This document shows, piece by piece, positions 16,951 to 26,746 of a stretch of DNA of 64,000 nucleotides. Position 1 is the first letter of the stretch; each line of letters starts with the position of its first letter. A model generated the notes under the pieces. That model made no database searches. It was given only the letters and a program-made list of their open reading frames with translations, and was not told the DNA's origin. A program made the position numbers and the translations under genes. Source of the DNA: Pseudoflavitalea rhizosphaerae (GTDB taxonomy: Bacteria; Bacteroidota; Bacteroidia; Chitinophagales; Chitinophagaceae); assembly GCF_003991355.1 (NCBI RefSeq), contig NZ_RCSU01000001.1, positions 620,001 to 684,000 of the forward strand, given 5' to 3'.

Positions 16951-17532
16951 TTGGCATCAATCATACCATACAATGAGAAAGACCTGCTGGAGCGCATTCA
17001 GCAAGGTGACGCAGGCGCATTTGAAGCCCTGTATAACCAATACCGTCATAAGCTCTACGGTTTTATACTGCGATTGACTAAATCACCTGAAATGACTGCC
17101 GACATCGTTCAGGACGTATTCCTCAAGATCTGGGAAGACCGGGCTAAATTTTCCCATGTCCAATCCTTCTCTCACTATTTCCACAGCATGGTCTACAACC
17201 GTAGTATCAACCTGCTAAAGCGGATCGCATTCGAGGATGAGATCGTAAGCCAGCTTTCCAAAGAAGCGGGCAACAGTGAAGAAAGCGATCCTGTACTGTA
17301 CAATGAACTTCGGCAAAAGCTAAGACAACTGGTGGCAAAACTCCCCGAACAACAACGGACCGTTTACCGGCTGAGTAAAGAAGAAGGACTGAAGCAGGAA
17401 GAGATCGCCCGGCAGCTTAACATCAGCCTTAGCACTGTCAAAACACATCTTTCACGCTCCATGACCTTTATCAGAAGCGGGCTCGGCTCCGGTCTGGTGA
17501 TCTTTTGCTGGCAAACGGCATTGCAGCAATAA
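16951..17532 (+). CDS. ECF RNA polymerase sigma factor, locus 2
   Basis: A 193-residue ECF factor of the FecI-like Bacteroidota group. Region 2 reads AGAFEALYNQYRHKLYGF and TADIVQDVFLKIWEDRAKF; region 4 reads LKQEEIARQLNISLSTVKTH. The start must be TTG at 16951: an in-frame TAG sits immediately before it and the first internal ATG is ~48 residues in, inside region 2. A plausible housekeeping promoter lies at 16833-16862. It should activate the susC operon beginning at 18946, held in check by the FecR protein 62 bases downstream. Confidence 0.95.
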   Translation: MASIIPYNEKDLLERIQQGDAGAFEALYNQYRHKLYGFILRLTKSPEMTADIVQDVFLKIWEDRAKFSHVQSFSHYFHSMVYNRSINLLKRIAFEDEIVSQLSKEAGNSEESDPVLYNELRQKLRQLVAKLPEQQRTVYRLSKEEGLKQEEIARQLNISLSTVKTHLSRSMTFIRSGLGSGLVIFCWQTALQQ

Positions 17533-17594
17533 TTTTTTTTCGGGCTTGTCATACTTTTATTTCTACCACTTGTCTATTTCTATAATACAATCCT

Positions 17595-18740
17595 ATGCAT
17601 CAGCAAACAGACGATCTGTTAAGAAAATATTTTAACGGCACGATTGCACCAGAAGAAGAAAAAGAATTATTCAGACGGTTAAGGTCCGACGCAGAGAACA
17701 ATGACCTCTCAGCTATCATTGCAGAGGCCTGGCAAGGCTATGAGCCATCAGAAGAGATGCCAGGCAATATCGATGCGCAGATCAGGAGAAAATTATTTCC
17801 CGTGCCTGCGCCTGTACATCGTGTCCATTTTTTAAGAAGATGGGGCTGGGTGGCAGCAGTGGTACTGGTAGCTGGCGCGGGAGCATGGTTCCTTACCAAC
17901 AGGCAACCCGGATCCTCAACCGAAATTGTTCAGCAAACTGTAACCATTCAGCCAGGTAGCAACAAAGCAATGCTGACACTCGCGGATGGAAGTACTATTA
18001 TCCTTGACAACGCATCCGATGGTTATCTCGCTGAACAGGGCCTTACGAAGATCCGAAAAACAGCGAATGGACAATTATCCTATGAAAGCGCCAACGGCAA
18101 AGCGGCAGGTTTCAATACCATCGCCACACCACGTGGCGGTCAGTACCAGATCACCTTGCCTGACAGTTCCCGCGTATGGCTCAACGCCATGAGCTCCATA
18201 CGCTTCCCTACTGCCTTCGACGGAAAAGAAAGGAATGTGGAGATCAATGGTGAAGCCTATTTTGAAATAGTGAAAAACAGTAAACAGCCCTTCATCGTAA
18301 CCACAGGCAATTCTACTATCAGGGTGCTCGGAACCAGCTTCAATGTGAATGCCTATAAGGATGAAGAAGGGATCAGAACAACCCTCATCAGCGGCAGCGT
18401 AAGCGTGGCAGCAGGCAATCAAAGATTGGTATTGAAAGAAGGACAACAATCGGAAGTAGACGGGGCAGGCAATATCAAAATTGCACCACAGGTGGACCTG
18501 GAAGCGGAACTGGCCTGGAAGAACGGCTATTTCTATTTCAAAGGACAGGATATCGAAAAGATCATGCGCCATATTTCACGCTGGTACGATGCAGATATCG
18601 TAATGCTGGCCAAACCAGGAAATAAATTCAATTCAAAAATATCAAGGAACGTTCCCATTACAGAACTACTGGAAGTGTTTGAGCTTACAGGAAAAGTAAA
18701 GTTCATCATCGAGGGAAAAAAAGTGACCATTACCAAATAG
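17595..18740 (+). CDS. FecR-family anti-sigma/sigma regulator, locus 2
   Basis: A 381-residue inner-membrane regulator. Cytoplasmic residues 1-80 hold the sigma-binding part (LLRKYFNGTIAPEEEKELF), the membrane helix is WGWVAAVVLVAGAGAWFL (~85-103), and the periplasmic FecR domain carries TPRGGQYQITLPDSSRVWLN and VLGTSFNVNAY, ending in a carboxy STN-like domain (FYFKGQDIEKIMRHISRWYDA). Its linker is short and lacks the palindromic insert found in the locus 1 FecR. It would touch the STN domain of SusC 2 through the periplasm and pass the signal to the sigma factor upstream. Confidence 0.95.
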   Translation: MHQQTDDLLRKYFNGTIAPEEEKELFRRLRSDAENNDLSAIIAEAWQGYEPSEEMPGNIDAQIRRKLFPVPAPVHRVHFLRRWGWVAAVVLVAGAGAWFLTNRQPGSSTEIVQQTVTIQPGSNKAMLTLADGSTIILDNASDGYLAEQGLTKIRKTANGQLSYESANGKAAGFNTIATPRGGQYQITLPDSSRVWLNAMSSIRFPTAFDGKERNVEINGEAYFEIVKNSKQPFIVTTGNSTIRVLGTSFNVNAYKDEEGIRTTLISGSVSVAAGNQRLVLKEGQQSEVDGAGNIKIAPQVDLEAELAWKNGYFYFKGQDIEKIMRHISRWYDADIVMLAKPGNKFNSKISRNVPITELLEVFELTGKVKFIIEGKKVTITK

Positions 18741-18845
18741 CACGCAACGAAACGGCATAAGAACAGAACACCAAAAACTAATTGTTTAAGTCTGTAAAAC
18801 TTTTTGCTAATGTATACCTGATAACAACAGGGTTCACCAATAAAA

Positions 18846-18874
18846 AACCGGTCGTGTTTGCGGCACTCCCGGTT
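18846..18874 (+). promoter_or_regulatory. Conserved hairpin upstream of susC, locus 2
   Basis: AACCGG (18846-18851) pairs with CCGGTT (18869-18874). The loop holds TGTTTGC and CACTC exactly as at 5517-5543. It ends about 70 bases before the susC ATG, with no T-run behind it. Confidence 0.6.
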
Positions 18875-18945
18875 GACGATTGAGTTTACCCAAAAAAGTA
18901 ATCTGCTGTAAGACGCTCTTTTGTTAACCCAACCAAAACAAAGTT

Positions 18946-21900
18946 ATGGAATTAACCTGTCTTTCTGCACGGCCAGCCGCGTCAGATAAGAACCTATTAT
19001 GGGGCTGCTTTCCTGTTCAAAGCCCGTCAGTGCTTAAAATGTTGCGGATTATGAAACTAGCTGCGCTCTTCTGGCTTACCGCTCTCATGCAGGTTTCTGC
19101 TAATGGTCTTTCGCAAAACGTTTCCCTGAATCTCAAATCGGCTCCCCTAAAGGCCGCTTTCCTGGAAATTGAAAGACAAACCAATTTCACATTCACGTAT
19201 ACGGATGATCAACTGGAGCGTGCCCTGCCGGTAAATCTCCAGGTGGCCAACACTCCACTGAAGTCAGTGCTGGACGTTCTTTTCCGTAATCAGCCACTGA
19301 ACTACGTGATCAAAAATTCCACTATTGTTTTAGCAGACAAACCGGTGATACCGCTTAAAGACAGGTTGCTGATCACAGGCAGCGATCCCTTCAACAAGAT
19401 CACGGGATTGGTTACCGGGCCGGACAACAAACCCCTTGCCGGCGCCACTGTTTCCCTGAAAAAAGGTTCACCCAGCACTACCACCGATGCTAATGGTAAA
19501 TTCACTATCAATGCAGAACCGGGTGATGTACTGGTGATCAGTTTCGTGGGATATGACACAAGGGAAATAGCGCTCACAGCAGCCAACATCAATGGCACAC
19601 ATCATTACAGCCTCAACGAAAAAATTTCCGATCTCAAGGAGGTGGAGATCGTGGTGGCTTATGGAAAACAAACCAGGGCTTCCTATACAGGCGCTGCTTC
19701 CGTAGTGTCAGGTAAAGACCTGGAAGGCAAGCCCAGGGCTTCTTTCCAGGAAAGCCTGCAGGGCAACGTGGCCGGTCTTCAATCCACTACCGGTACCGGA
19801 CAACCGGGCGCCAGTGGTAACGTACGCATTCGCGGCATCGGTTCCTACAGCGCTTCAAGCTCTCCCCTCTATGTAGTGGACGGTGTGCCTTTTATTGACG
19901 GCCCCACTACCGTACTCGCCTTCTCTTCCAATACGCTGGCTGGTATCAATCCGAATGATATCGAATCGATCACAGTTCTGAAAGACGCATCCGCCACTTC
20001 CATTTATGGTTCCCGTGGCGCCAACGGCGTGATCCTCATCACCACAAAAAGTGGCGCAGCCGGAAAAACGAAAGTGCAGATCGGCGTACAGACAGGCTTC
20101 AGCCAGATCGCTATGTCAGACAGGAACAAACCGCTCAATACCCGCGAAATGACGGAGCTGCTGATCGAAGGCGTCCTCAACAACAACACCACGCTCGCTG
20201 GTATCACTACCAACCAGGCCGCTTATCAATACCTGGTTGACCAGGGCCTGAAACCCAATGTGAATACGGATTGGGCCGATGTGATCCTGCGTAGAGGCAA
20301 ATTCAGTCAATACGATATCTCTGCCTCCGGCGGCAACGATAAAACAACCTTCTTCACTTCCGCCGGCTATTACAAACAGGATGCCACCGTACGCGACCAG
20401 GGATTTGAAAGAGCGAATGTTCGTCTCCGTTTGAAACATAAAGCCAGTAATCGCTTATCCATCAACGTAGGCATGGCGCCAAATTTCCAGAAACTAAGCA
20501 CCATCGGCAATGCTGGCCTGGGAGCCAATCCCATCCGCTCACTCAACAGGCTGGTGCCCTGGGCTGCACCTTATAAGGCCGATGGTTCCTATGCGGCCAT
20601 CACTTACAACCCCGAGATCGTGCGTAAGGAAAACAGGTACGATACCCGCATCTATGCATTCCTCGGAGATATTGGCGCTGAATTCAAGATAATCCCGGGC
20701 CTCTCAGTAGAAAGTAAGATGGCCATCGATATGAGTTATACCGATGACTACAGGTTCTGGAGCCCACTCTGGGTAGATGCTGCCAGCGTGAAAGGAAGGG
20801 CCGCTGAATATACCAGCCTCCTGGTCAACTGGAATATCACCAACCTTCTTCGTTACAATAAATATCTCGGTGATTTCAGCCTGAATGCCACATTGGGCCA
20901 GGAAGCGCAGAAGTTCACCAGTAAATACATCAGCACACAGGCAGACGGCTTTGCACAGTCCGACCTCTACACACTCTCCAGCGCCGCCACGCCTTTTGTG
21001 GCATGGAGCAGCCAGGCAGCATCTTCGCTGGTTTCCTATTTCCTCAATACCAGTATCAATTTCAATAGAAAATATTACCTGAACCTAACCGGACGTATCG
21101 ATGGTTCTTCCCGCTTCGGCAGGAATGTACGCTACGCAAAATTCGGGTCCGTCGGCCTGGCCTGGAACCTGGACCAGGAAGAGCTGATACAGGACCTTGG
21201 TTTTATCGATATGCTGAAGATCCGCGCCAGCTACGGCACCAGCGGTAACCAGGCTTCAGACCTCTATGGCGTACTGGGCGTATATACCACTTCCGGTTCC
21301 TACAATAACAGTCCCGCCTACTCGATCTCACAGATCGAGAATGCCAACCTGACCTGGGAAAAGAACAATCCCTTCGATATCGGATTCGAGTTCGGCATTC
21401 TGGACAACAGGCTCACCGGCTCATTCGATTACTATCGCCGCGTGACTTCCGACCTGCTGATGGACGCTCCCATTTCCGCTACCAATGCAGCAGGTACAGC
21501 AGCTACACAGAACCGGAATATCGGCTCCTTTGAAAACTCCGGCATCGAAGTTTCATTGAGCTCCGAGAATATCCGCGCCGCCAATAAGAATGGTCTCAGT
21601 TGGAAAACCAGTTTCAATATCTCTACCAACAAGAACAGGATGCTGACCCTTAGCGGCTCCAACCAGATCATCAGCGGCGTTTTCAACCGCGAGATCGGTG
21701 GCGACTATTACGAATACTACCTGCCCGGCTGGGCCGGTGTTGATGAACAGACCGGCGAAGGATTATGGTGGGTAGACGGAACAAAGAAAGCCACCACCAC
21801 CAAATTCACAGAAGCGGCTGCCTTCAACCAGGGCAGCGCAACACCACGCTTCTTCGGAGGATTAACCAACACTTTCGTATACCGCAACTTCAGCCTCTCC

Positions 21901-22344
21901 TTTATGTTCTATTTCAATTACGGCAACAAAATTTATGATACCTGGGGCACTTTCACCTCCAGCGACGCCTCTTCAGGTGTTACCGATTATGGCGTAATTG
22001 CAAGAGTTGATTACGACAACCGATGGCAGAAACCCGGCGACAAAGCCAGTTCTCCCAAAATGGTGTACCGCGGAACCCAGACTGGTCTTTCCGGCCAAAA
22101 CTCTTCCCGCTTCATTTACAATGGCTCGTATATCCGTCTGCGTGATGTATCACTCACCTACGATGTTCCAGTGAAGAATACCGTTTTCCAGAAACTGCAG
22201 GTATACCTGAGGGGCAATAACCTGCTGACCCTGGTGAAGGACAACAGGCTGAGACATGATCCCGAGACCTATATCGGCGGTATCCTCAACCAGAACCTGC
22301 CTATCGCAAGGCAATTCCTCGTTGGACTCAATCTTACTTTCTGA
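18946..22344 (+). CDS. SusC/RagA-family TonB-dependent transporter with STN domain, locus 2
   Basis: A 1,132-residue outer membrane importer. A ~35-residue amino extension precedes the signal helix (MKLAALFWLTALMQVSANG). Then come an STN domain (~65-125), a carboxypeptidase-regulatory-like domain (~151-215, SFVGYDTREI), a plug (~228-370, LKEVEIVVAYGKQ and YVVDGVPF) and a barrel with the SusC closing pattern. The ATG follows AACCAAAACAAAGTT, resembling the leaders of the other two STN-type susC genes. It lies 205 bases after fecR. Downstream serine hydrolases and a dipeptide epimerase suggest import of peptidoglycan-derived or D-residue peptides (inference). Confidence 0.95.
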   Translation: MELTCLSARPAASDKNLLWGCFPVQSPSVLKMLRIMKLAALFWLTALMQVSANGLSQNVSLNLKSAPLKAAFLEIERQTNFTFTYTDDQLERALPVNLQVANTPLKSVLDVLFRNQPLNYVIKNSTIVLADKPVIPLKDRLLITGSDPFNKITGLVTGPDNKPLAGATVSLKKGSPSTTTDANGKFTINAEPGDVLVISFVGYDTREIALTAANINGTHHYSLNEKISDLKEVEIVVAYGKQTRASYTGAASVVSGKDLEGKPRASFQESLQGNVAGLQSTTGTGQPGASGNVRIRGIGSYSASSSPLYVVDGVPFIDGPTTVLAFSSNTLAGINPNDIESITVLKDASATSIYGSRGANGVILITTKSGAAGKTKVQIGVQTGFSQIAMSDRNKPLNTREMTELLIEGVLNNNTTLAGITTNQAAYQYLVDQGLKPNVNTDWADVILRRGKFSQYDISASGGNDKTTFFTSAGYYKQDATVRDQGFERANVRLRLKHKASNRLSINVGMAPNFQKLSTIGNAGLGANPIRSLNRLVPWAAPYKADGSYAAITYNPEIVRKENRYDTRIYAFLGDIGAEFKIIPGLSVESKMAIDMSYTDDYRFWSPLWVDAASVKGRAAEYTSLLVNWNITNLLRYNKYLGDFSLNATLGQEAQKFTSKYISTQADGFAQSDLYTLSSAATPFVAWSSQAASSLVSYFLNTSINFNRKYYLNLTGRIDGSSRFGRNVRYAKFGSVGLAWNLDQEELIQDLGFIDMLKIRASYGTSGNQASDLYGVLGVYTTSGSYNNSPAYSISQIENANLTWEKNNPFDIGFEFGILDNRLTGSFDYYRRVTSDLLMDAPISATNAAGTAATQNRNIGSFENSGIEVSLSSENIRAANKNGLSWKTSFNISTNKNRMLTLSGSNQIISGVFNREIGGDYYEYYLPGWAGVDEQTGEGLWWVDGTKKATTTKFTEAAAFNQGSATPRFFGGLTNTFVYRNFSLSFMFYFNYGNKIYDTWGTFTSSDASSGVTDYGVIARVDYDNRWQKPGDKASSPKMVYRGTQTGLSGQNSSRFIYNGSYIRLRDVSLTYDVPVKNTVFQKLQVYLRGNNLLTLVKDNRLRHDPETYIGGILNQNLPIARQFLVGLNLTF

Positions 22345-22372
22345 TCATTGCAGCATGTTTAAATCATACAAG

Positions 22373-23794
22373 ATGAAAATATCACGCTTATACATAATCG
22401 CACTACTGGTGGTATCCTGTTGTACAACGGCATGCAACAAAGAGTTCCTTGAACTGAAGAACCCCCAGTCTTTGCCCCTCACAGGCACCATCAGGGACCT
22501 CGCCACGCTTACCACCGCTGCCAACGGCGCCTACCTGCATTTCAAAGACGCCAACTATTATAACCGTACTTTCACGTTCGTTCCTGACCTGCTGGGAGAC
22601 AACGTGTTCATCAGCCGCTCCAATGGTGGCCGGTTTCTTGACCACGACAACTTCGCCGTAACCGTTACCGATGGTTACACCACCAGTTGCTGGAATGCCA
22701 TCTACCGCGTGATCGGTAACGCCAATCTCGCCATCGCGGAAGGTGAAAAACTCGATCCCACTGCACCCATTCAGCAGGTGATCGGCGAACTGTACGCCGT
22801 TAGAGCACTTGCTTATTTTGACCTGGTGCGCTTCTTCGCACAACCCTATAATTTCACCAATGATGCATCACACCTGGGCGTGCCCGTTGTTACAGAACCA
22901 CAAAGCGGGATCATCTCACCTGCAAGGGCAACCGTAAAAGAAGTGTATGACCGTATCACGGAAGACCTGAAGAAATCCCTTACGTTGATGAATGTGTCGA
23001 AGAAGAATGGTTATATGGTGCCTACTGCCGCACAGTCGCTTCTGGCCAAAGCCTATCTCTACATGGGCAACTGGGAACTGGCCGAGCAATATGCAACGGA
23101 AGCCATCAATGGGCCATTCACCCTCATTCCACGCACCAGTTATGTGGCCAGCTGGGCTACTGATTTCAGCTCTGAATCTTTATTCGAAGTGGTGAACCTG
23201 CCCACGGACAATGCCGGCACCAACTCACTGGGATACTTATACGAACAATCAAGATATGGAGAAGGCCTGGCTACGCAAGACCTTTATGATCAATACACCG
23301 GCACCGATGTACGTCGTTCCCTGATCATCGTGGGTGTGCGCAATGCCACTTTCGAGAATCCCGCCTACTTCGTGAAGAAATACCCGAGAGGCGTAACCAC
23401 CAATGATGATCATATCAAAGTGCTTCGCCTGTCGGACGCTTATTTGATAAGAGCTGAAGCAAGGGCGGAGCTGGGCAAATCAGATCCTGCCAAAACAATC
23501 CTGGCGCAACAGGACCTTACCACCATCGTGCAGAGAGCAGACAATTCCGCCGCCGCTATCACGCTTACCGGCGATGCGCTGATCAACAGGATCATCCTGG
23601 AAAGAAGAAAAGAATTTGCATTCGAAGGGCATCGCCTCTTCGATCTCAACAGGAGGAAAATGGACGTAAAACATATCCGTTCAACGGATGAAACCCTGTA
23701 CACTTATCCGAATAACAGGTTCATCATGCCAATCCCGTTCGCAGAAATGAAGGCCAATAAGAACATGAAGCAGAACCCCGGATGGGCTCAATAA
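22373..23794 (+). CDS. SusD/RagB-family surface lipoprotein, locus 2
   Basis: A 473-residue lipoprotein with lipobox TTAC at about residue 21, following MKISRLYIIALLVVSCC. SusD landmarks include FLELKNPQSLPLTGT, WNAIYRVIGNANLAI, GELYAVRALAYFDLVRFFAQ, LRLSDAYLIRAEARAELG and ILERRKEFAFEGHRLFDLNR. I use the ATG at 22373 because it starts the signal peptide; an ATG at 22355 would add six residues and is also possible. The SusC stop is 28 bases upstream. It forms the surface lid of SusC 2. Confidence 0.95.
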   Translation: MKISRLYIIALLVVSCCTTACNKEFLELKNPQSLPLTGTIRDLATLTTAANGAYLHFKDANYYNRTFTFVPDLLGDNVFISRSNGGRFLDHDNFAVTVTDGYTTSCWNAIYRVIGNANLAIAEGEKLDPTAPIQQVIGELYAVRALAYFDLVRFFAQPYNFTNDASHLGVPVVTEPQSGIISPARATVKEVYDRITEDLKKSLTLMNVSKKNGYMVPTAAQSLLAKAYLYMGNWELAEQYATEAINGPFTLIPRTSYVASWATDFSSESLFEVVNLPTDNAGTNSLGYLYEQSRYGEGLATQDLYDQYTGTDVRRSLIIVGVRNATFENPAYFVKKYPRGVTTNDDHIKVLRLSDAYLIRAEARAELGKSDPAKTILAQQDLTTIVQRADNSAAAITLTGDALINRIILERRKEFAFEGHRLFDLNRRKMDVKHIRSTDETLYTYPNNRFIMPIPFAEMKANKNMKQNPGWAQ

Positions 23795-23836
23795 GAAAAC
23801 CTTTCCATCATCATCGATCGTAAAAATATCAGCAAT

Positions 23837-25003
23837 ATGAAAAATATTAATTGGATCTGGATCATAGCCCTGCTCTGGTTTGCATCCTGTAACAAGAACG
23901 ATTACAAACCCGACCCGGTAGAGATCCCTGAACTGCCCGGCACCACTACTGAAGACCTGGTGCTGGAAGTGGTGGACAATGATATCGAAGCATTCATGAC
24001 GCGCTACAATGTTCCCGGACTTTCACTCGCCATCACCAAAGATGGCAAACTCGTGTATGCAAAAGGCTATGGCTTTGCCGACAGGGAAGCCGGTCTGAAA
24101 GTGGACACCGGCAGCCAGTTCCGCCTCGCCAGTCTCAGCAAATGGATCACTTCCTCTACCATTATGAAACTGATCCAGCAGGGAAGACTGGGCTTCAACG
24201 ATAAAGTGTTCGGCGCCGGCGCTGTGCTGGGCACTACCTTCGGCACTGCGCCCTATCCCGGTAATGTAACACAGATCACCGTAGAGCAATTGCTGCACCA
24301 TACCGGCGGCGGCTGGGGCAATAGCAGCAATGACCCCATGTTTGCCAACCCAACATATTCACAGGCGCAATTGCTGGGCTGGATACTGAACGACAGACCG
24401 CTTTCCAACACGCCCGGCACCGTTTCCGATTATTCCAATGCAGGTTTCTTCATCCTTGGCATGATCATCGAGAAGATCACCGGAAAATCCTATCAGCAAT
24501 ATGTAACCGATTCTATCCTCAAACCGATGGGCATTGCCAATATGAGCTTTGCCAATACCAGTCTTGCAGGCAGGAAGCCAAAGGAAGTGAAATACTACGG
24601 TACAGGTCCATACAGCTATGCAGAAGGTGTGATCCCCCGCATTGGCGGCGCAGGCGCCTGGCTGGCATCACCGATAGACATGATGCGTTTCCTGGTGCAG
24701 GTCGACGGGTTCAATACTGTACCCGATGTGCTGGACGCCAGTGCGCTCAATATCATGTCGTCCAAAACCACGGCCAGTGGCAATTATGCCTGCGGCTTCC
24801 TGGTGAGCACAACCGGTAACTGGTATCATGGCGGCACCTACAATGGCACGCGCAACTGGATGGTGCGGACCACAAAGGGTTTCAACTGGGTGATCCTGAT
24901 CAATACATCGGCCACCGGGAATTTCAATTCGGATCTCGACAAACTGGTTTGGCCCGCCGTGAACAATTCATCCACGGCATGGCCCGATAAGAATTATTTC
25001 TAG
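23837..25003 (+). CDS. Serine hydrolase, class C beta-lactamase/DD-peptidase fold, lipoprotein
   Basis: A 388-residue exported hydrolase with lipoprotein signal ending FASC (Cys18). Active-site motifs: SLSK (Ser99-Lys102), YSN (Tyr199-Asn201) and HGG (331-333). The fold is shared by AmpC lactamases, DD-peptidases, D-aminopeptidases and esterases, so activity is not fixed by the motifs. It starts 42 bases after SusD 2, and the same operon has two more enzymes of this fold and a dipeptide epimerase, which favours action on D-amino-acid peptides over antibiotic resistance. Confidence 0.9.
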   Translation: MKNINWIWIIALLWFASCNKNDYKPDPVEIPELPGTTTEDLVLEVVDNDIEAFMTRYNVPGLSLAITKDGKLVYAKGYGFADREAGLKVDTGSQFRLASLSKWITSSTIMKLIQQGRLGFNDKVFGAGAVLGTTFGTAPYPGNVTQITVEQLLHHTGGGWGNSSNDPMFANPTYSQAQLLGWILNDRPLSNTPGTVSDYSNAGFFILGMIIEKITGKSYQQYVTDSILKPMGIANMSFANTSLAGRKPKEVKYYGTGPYSYAEGVIPRIGGAGAWLASPIDMMRFLVQVDGFNTVPDVLDASALNIMSSKTTASGNYACGFLVSTTGNWYHGGTYNGTRNWMVRTTKGFNWVILINTSATGNFNSDLDKLVWPAVNNSSTAWPDKNYF

Positions 25004-25021
25004 CACGGTTATGCAGTAATC

Positions 25022-25067
25022 ACGGAATCCGTTGAGAGTGCCGCCATCGCGGCCTCTCAGCTTCCGT
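25022..25067 (+). promoter_or_regulatory. Long intra-operon hairpin
   Basis: Nested pairing: ACGGAA/TTCCGT (25022-25027, 25062-25067), TGAGAG/CTCTCA and GCCGC/GCGGC around a CATC loop. No T-run follows directly. It sits in the only gap over 100 bases inside the operon and may tune downstream expression by partial termination or mRNA processing. Confidence 0.5.
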
Positions 25068-25138
25068 ACTACCCTTTTTTCACTGTCTGAAAGACGGATG
25101 GGGACTGCCTTGCCATTACCTACTCAAACCGGAACATC

Positions 25139-26725
25139 ATGATCAAAAACCGTTTACTCGCACTGGCGCTGTCCGCGCTGATCCCCGGGCTGCATGGCGT
25201 GAAAGCCCAGACCCCTTCAGCATTGCCACAGGGAATAGACAAATACATCATCCGGGTGATGAAGACCTTTGAAGTTCCCGGCCTTTGCATTGCCATCGTA
25301 AAAGACGGCAAGCCCATTCTCACCAAAGGTTATGGCACAAAGAAACTGGGCTCCACAGATCACGTTGATGAACATACGCTTTTTCCTATCGCCTCCAATT
25401 CAAAAGCCTTCACGGCCACCATCCTGGCCATGCTGGTGGAAGAAAAGAAACTCGACTGGAACAGGCCCGTGATCGATTACCTGCCCTGGTTCCGCATGTC
25501 GGATGCATATGTGACCAGTCAACTGACCGTGAAGGACCTCCTGGTGCACCGCAGCGGCCTCGCCCCTTATGCCGGCGACCTGCTGCAATTCCCTCCCACC
25601 AGGTACAGCCGGGAAGAGATCGTGAAAAAGCTGAAAGACCTTCCCCTCACCAATAGTTTCAGGAATAATTACGCATACGATAATATCCTCTACCTGGCCG
25701 CAGGCGAGCTGATCAGGCAGGTTACAGGAAATGATTGGGAAGACGAAGTGAGGGCGCGTATCCTGCAACCGATCGGTATGAAGGAGACCCTTAGCCGCAT
25801 TTCTCAATTTGAAAAAGCTGGCAACCGATCATACTCGCATGCGCGTTTCGACGGGGCCGTGAAAGAAGTGACCGGCTTCCTGCAATACGGCATCTCCGAT
25901 CTTACTAATCCGGCAGGTGGCATTGCCTCCAACGCAAACGATATGGCCAAATGGCTGACCCTGCAACTGGATTCCGGCAGGGCGCTCAATGGCAAAACAA
26001 TTTTCAAACCCACTACCACTACCACTTTGTGGAAAGGCGCAACCCCAATGCCGGTAGCGCAATTGCCTGCACATATCAAACCCGCGCAAATGGAATACCA
26101 GATGTATGCGCTGGGTTTTTACACCTACAATTATCGTTCTGAAAGAGCGGTTGTGCATGGAGGTAAGCTGGATGGTTTCGTATCCCGCGTATTCATGATC
26201 CCTTCCCAAAAACTGGGCATCGCCATTTTGACCAACCAGGAATCCGGCGGGGCCATCAGCGCCATCATCAATCATATTTGCGATCATGTTCTGCACGCAC
26301 CGGCTTTCGATTGGGTGGCCGGCTACAAAAAAGCGCAGGATACCGGTTTAGATAATATCAGGAAAACAGAACAGGCGGCTATCTCGCAACGTGCAGCAGG
26401 TTCACGTCACTCCCTTCCACTTGAAAAATATGCAGGCTCTTACAAAGATGCCTGGTACGGCACTGTCAACATCACTAAGGAAGGCGAACGCCTGGTGATG
26501 AACTTCACCCATTCGCCGGGAATGATTGGCGATATGGAGCACTGGCAGTTCGATTCCTTCATTGTAAGATGGAGGCACCGGGAATTCAAGGCCGACGCCT
26601 ATGTGACTTTCTCACTGGAGCCTGATGGCAGCATCAGACAGGTGAGGATGAAAGCCATTTCTCCGGTTACTGATCCCAGTTATGATTTCCATGACCTCCT
26701 ATTGAAACCCATTTCAACAAATTAA
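25139..26725 (+). CDS. Serine hydrolase, beta-lactamase fold with C-terminal DUF3471-like domain
   Basis: A 528-residue exported enzyme; the signal peptide ends near VKAQT. Motifs are SNSK (Ser86-Lys89), YDN (Tyr180-Asn182) and HGG (340-342). The catalytic domain spans ~35-385. The remaining ~120 residues (LEKYAGSYKDAWYGTVNITK onward) form a small beta-barrel like DUF3471, common in Bacteroidota serine hydrolases. It probably acts in the periplasm or outside the cell on peptides or esters. It belongs to the locus 2 operon despite the 135-base hairpin-bearing gap before it. Confidence 0.92.
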   Translation: MIKNRLLALALSALIPGLHGVKAQTPSALPQGIDKYIIRVMKTFEVPGLCIAIVKDGKPILTKGYGTKKLGSTDHVDEHTLFPIASNSKAFTATILAMLVEEKKLDWNRPVIDYLPWFRMSDAYVTSQLTVKDLLVHRSGLAPYAGDLLQFPPTRYSREEIVKKLKDLPLTNSFRNNYAYDNILYLAAGELIRQVTGNDWEDEVRARILQPIGMKETLSRISQFEKAGNRSYSHARFDGAVKEVTGFLQYGISDLTNPAGGIASNANDMAKWLTLQLDSGRALNGKTIFKPTTTTTLWKGATPMPVAQLPAHIKPAQMEYQMYALGFYTYNYRSERAVVHGGKLDGFVSRVFMIPSQKLGIAILTNQESGGAISAIINHICDHVLHAPAFDWVAGYKKAQDTGLDNIRKTEQAAISQRAAGSRHSLPLEKYAGSYKDAWYGTVNITKEGERLVMNFTHSPGMIGDMEHWQFDSFIVRWRHREFKADAYVTFSLEPDGSIRQVRMKAISPVTDPSYDFHDLLLKPISTN

Positions 26726-26746
26726 CCAGAACAAAATTTTCAGCTT

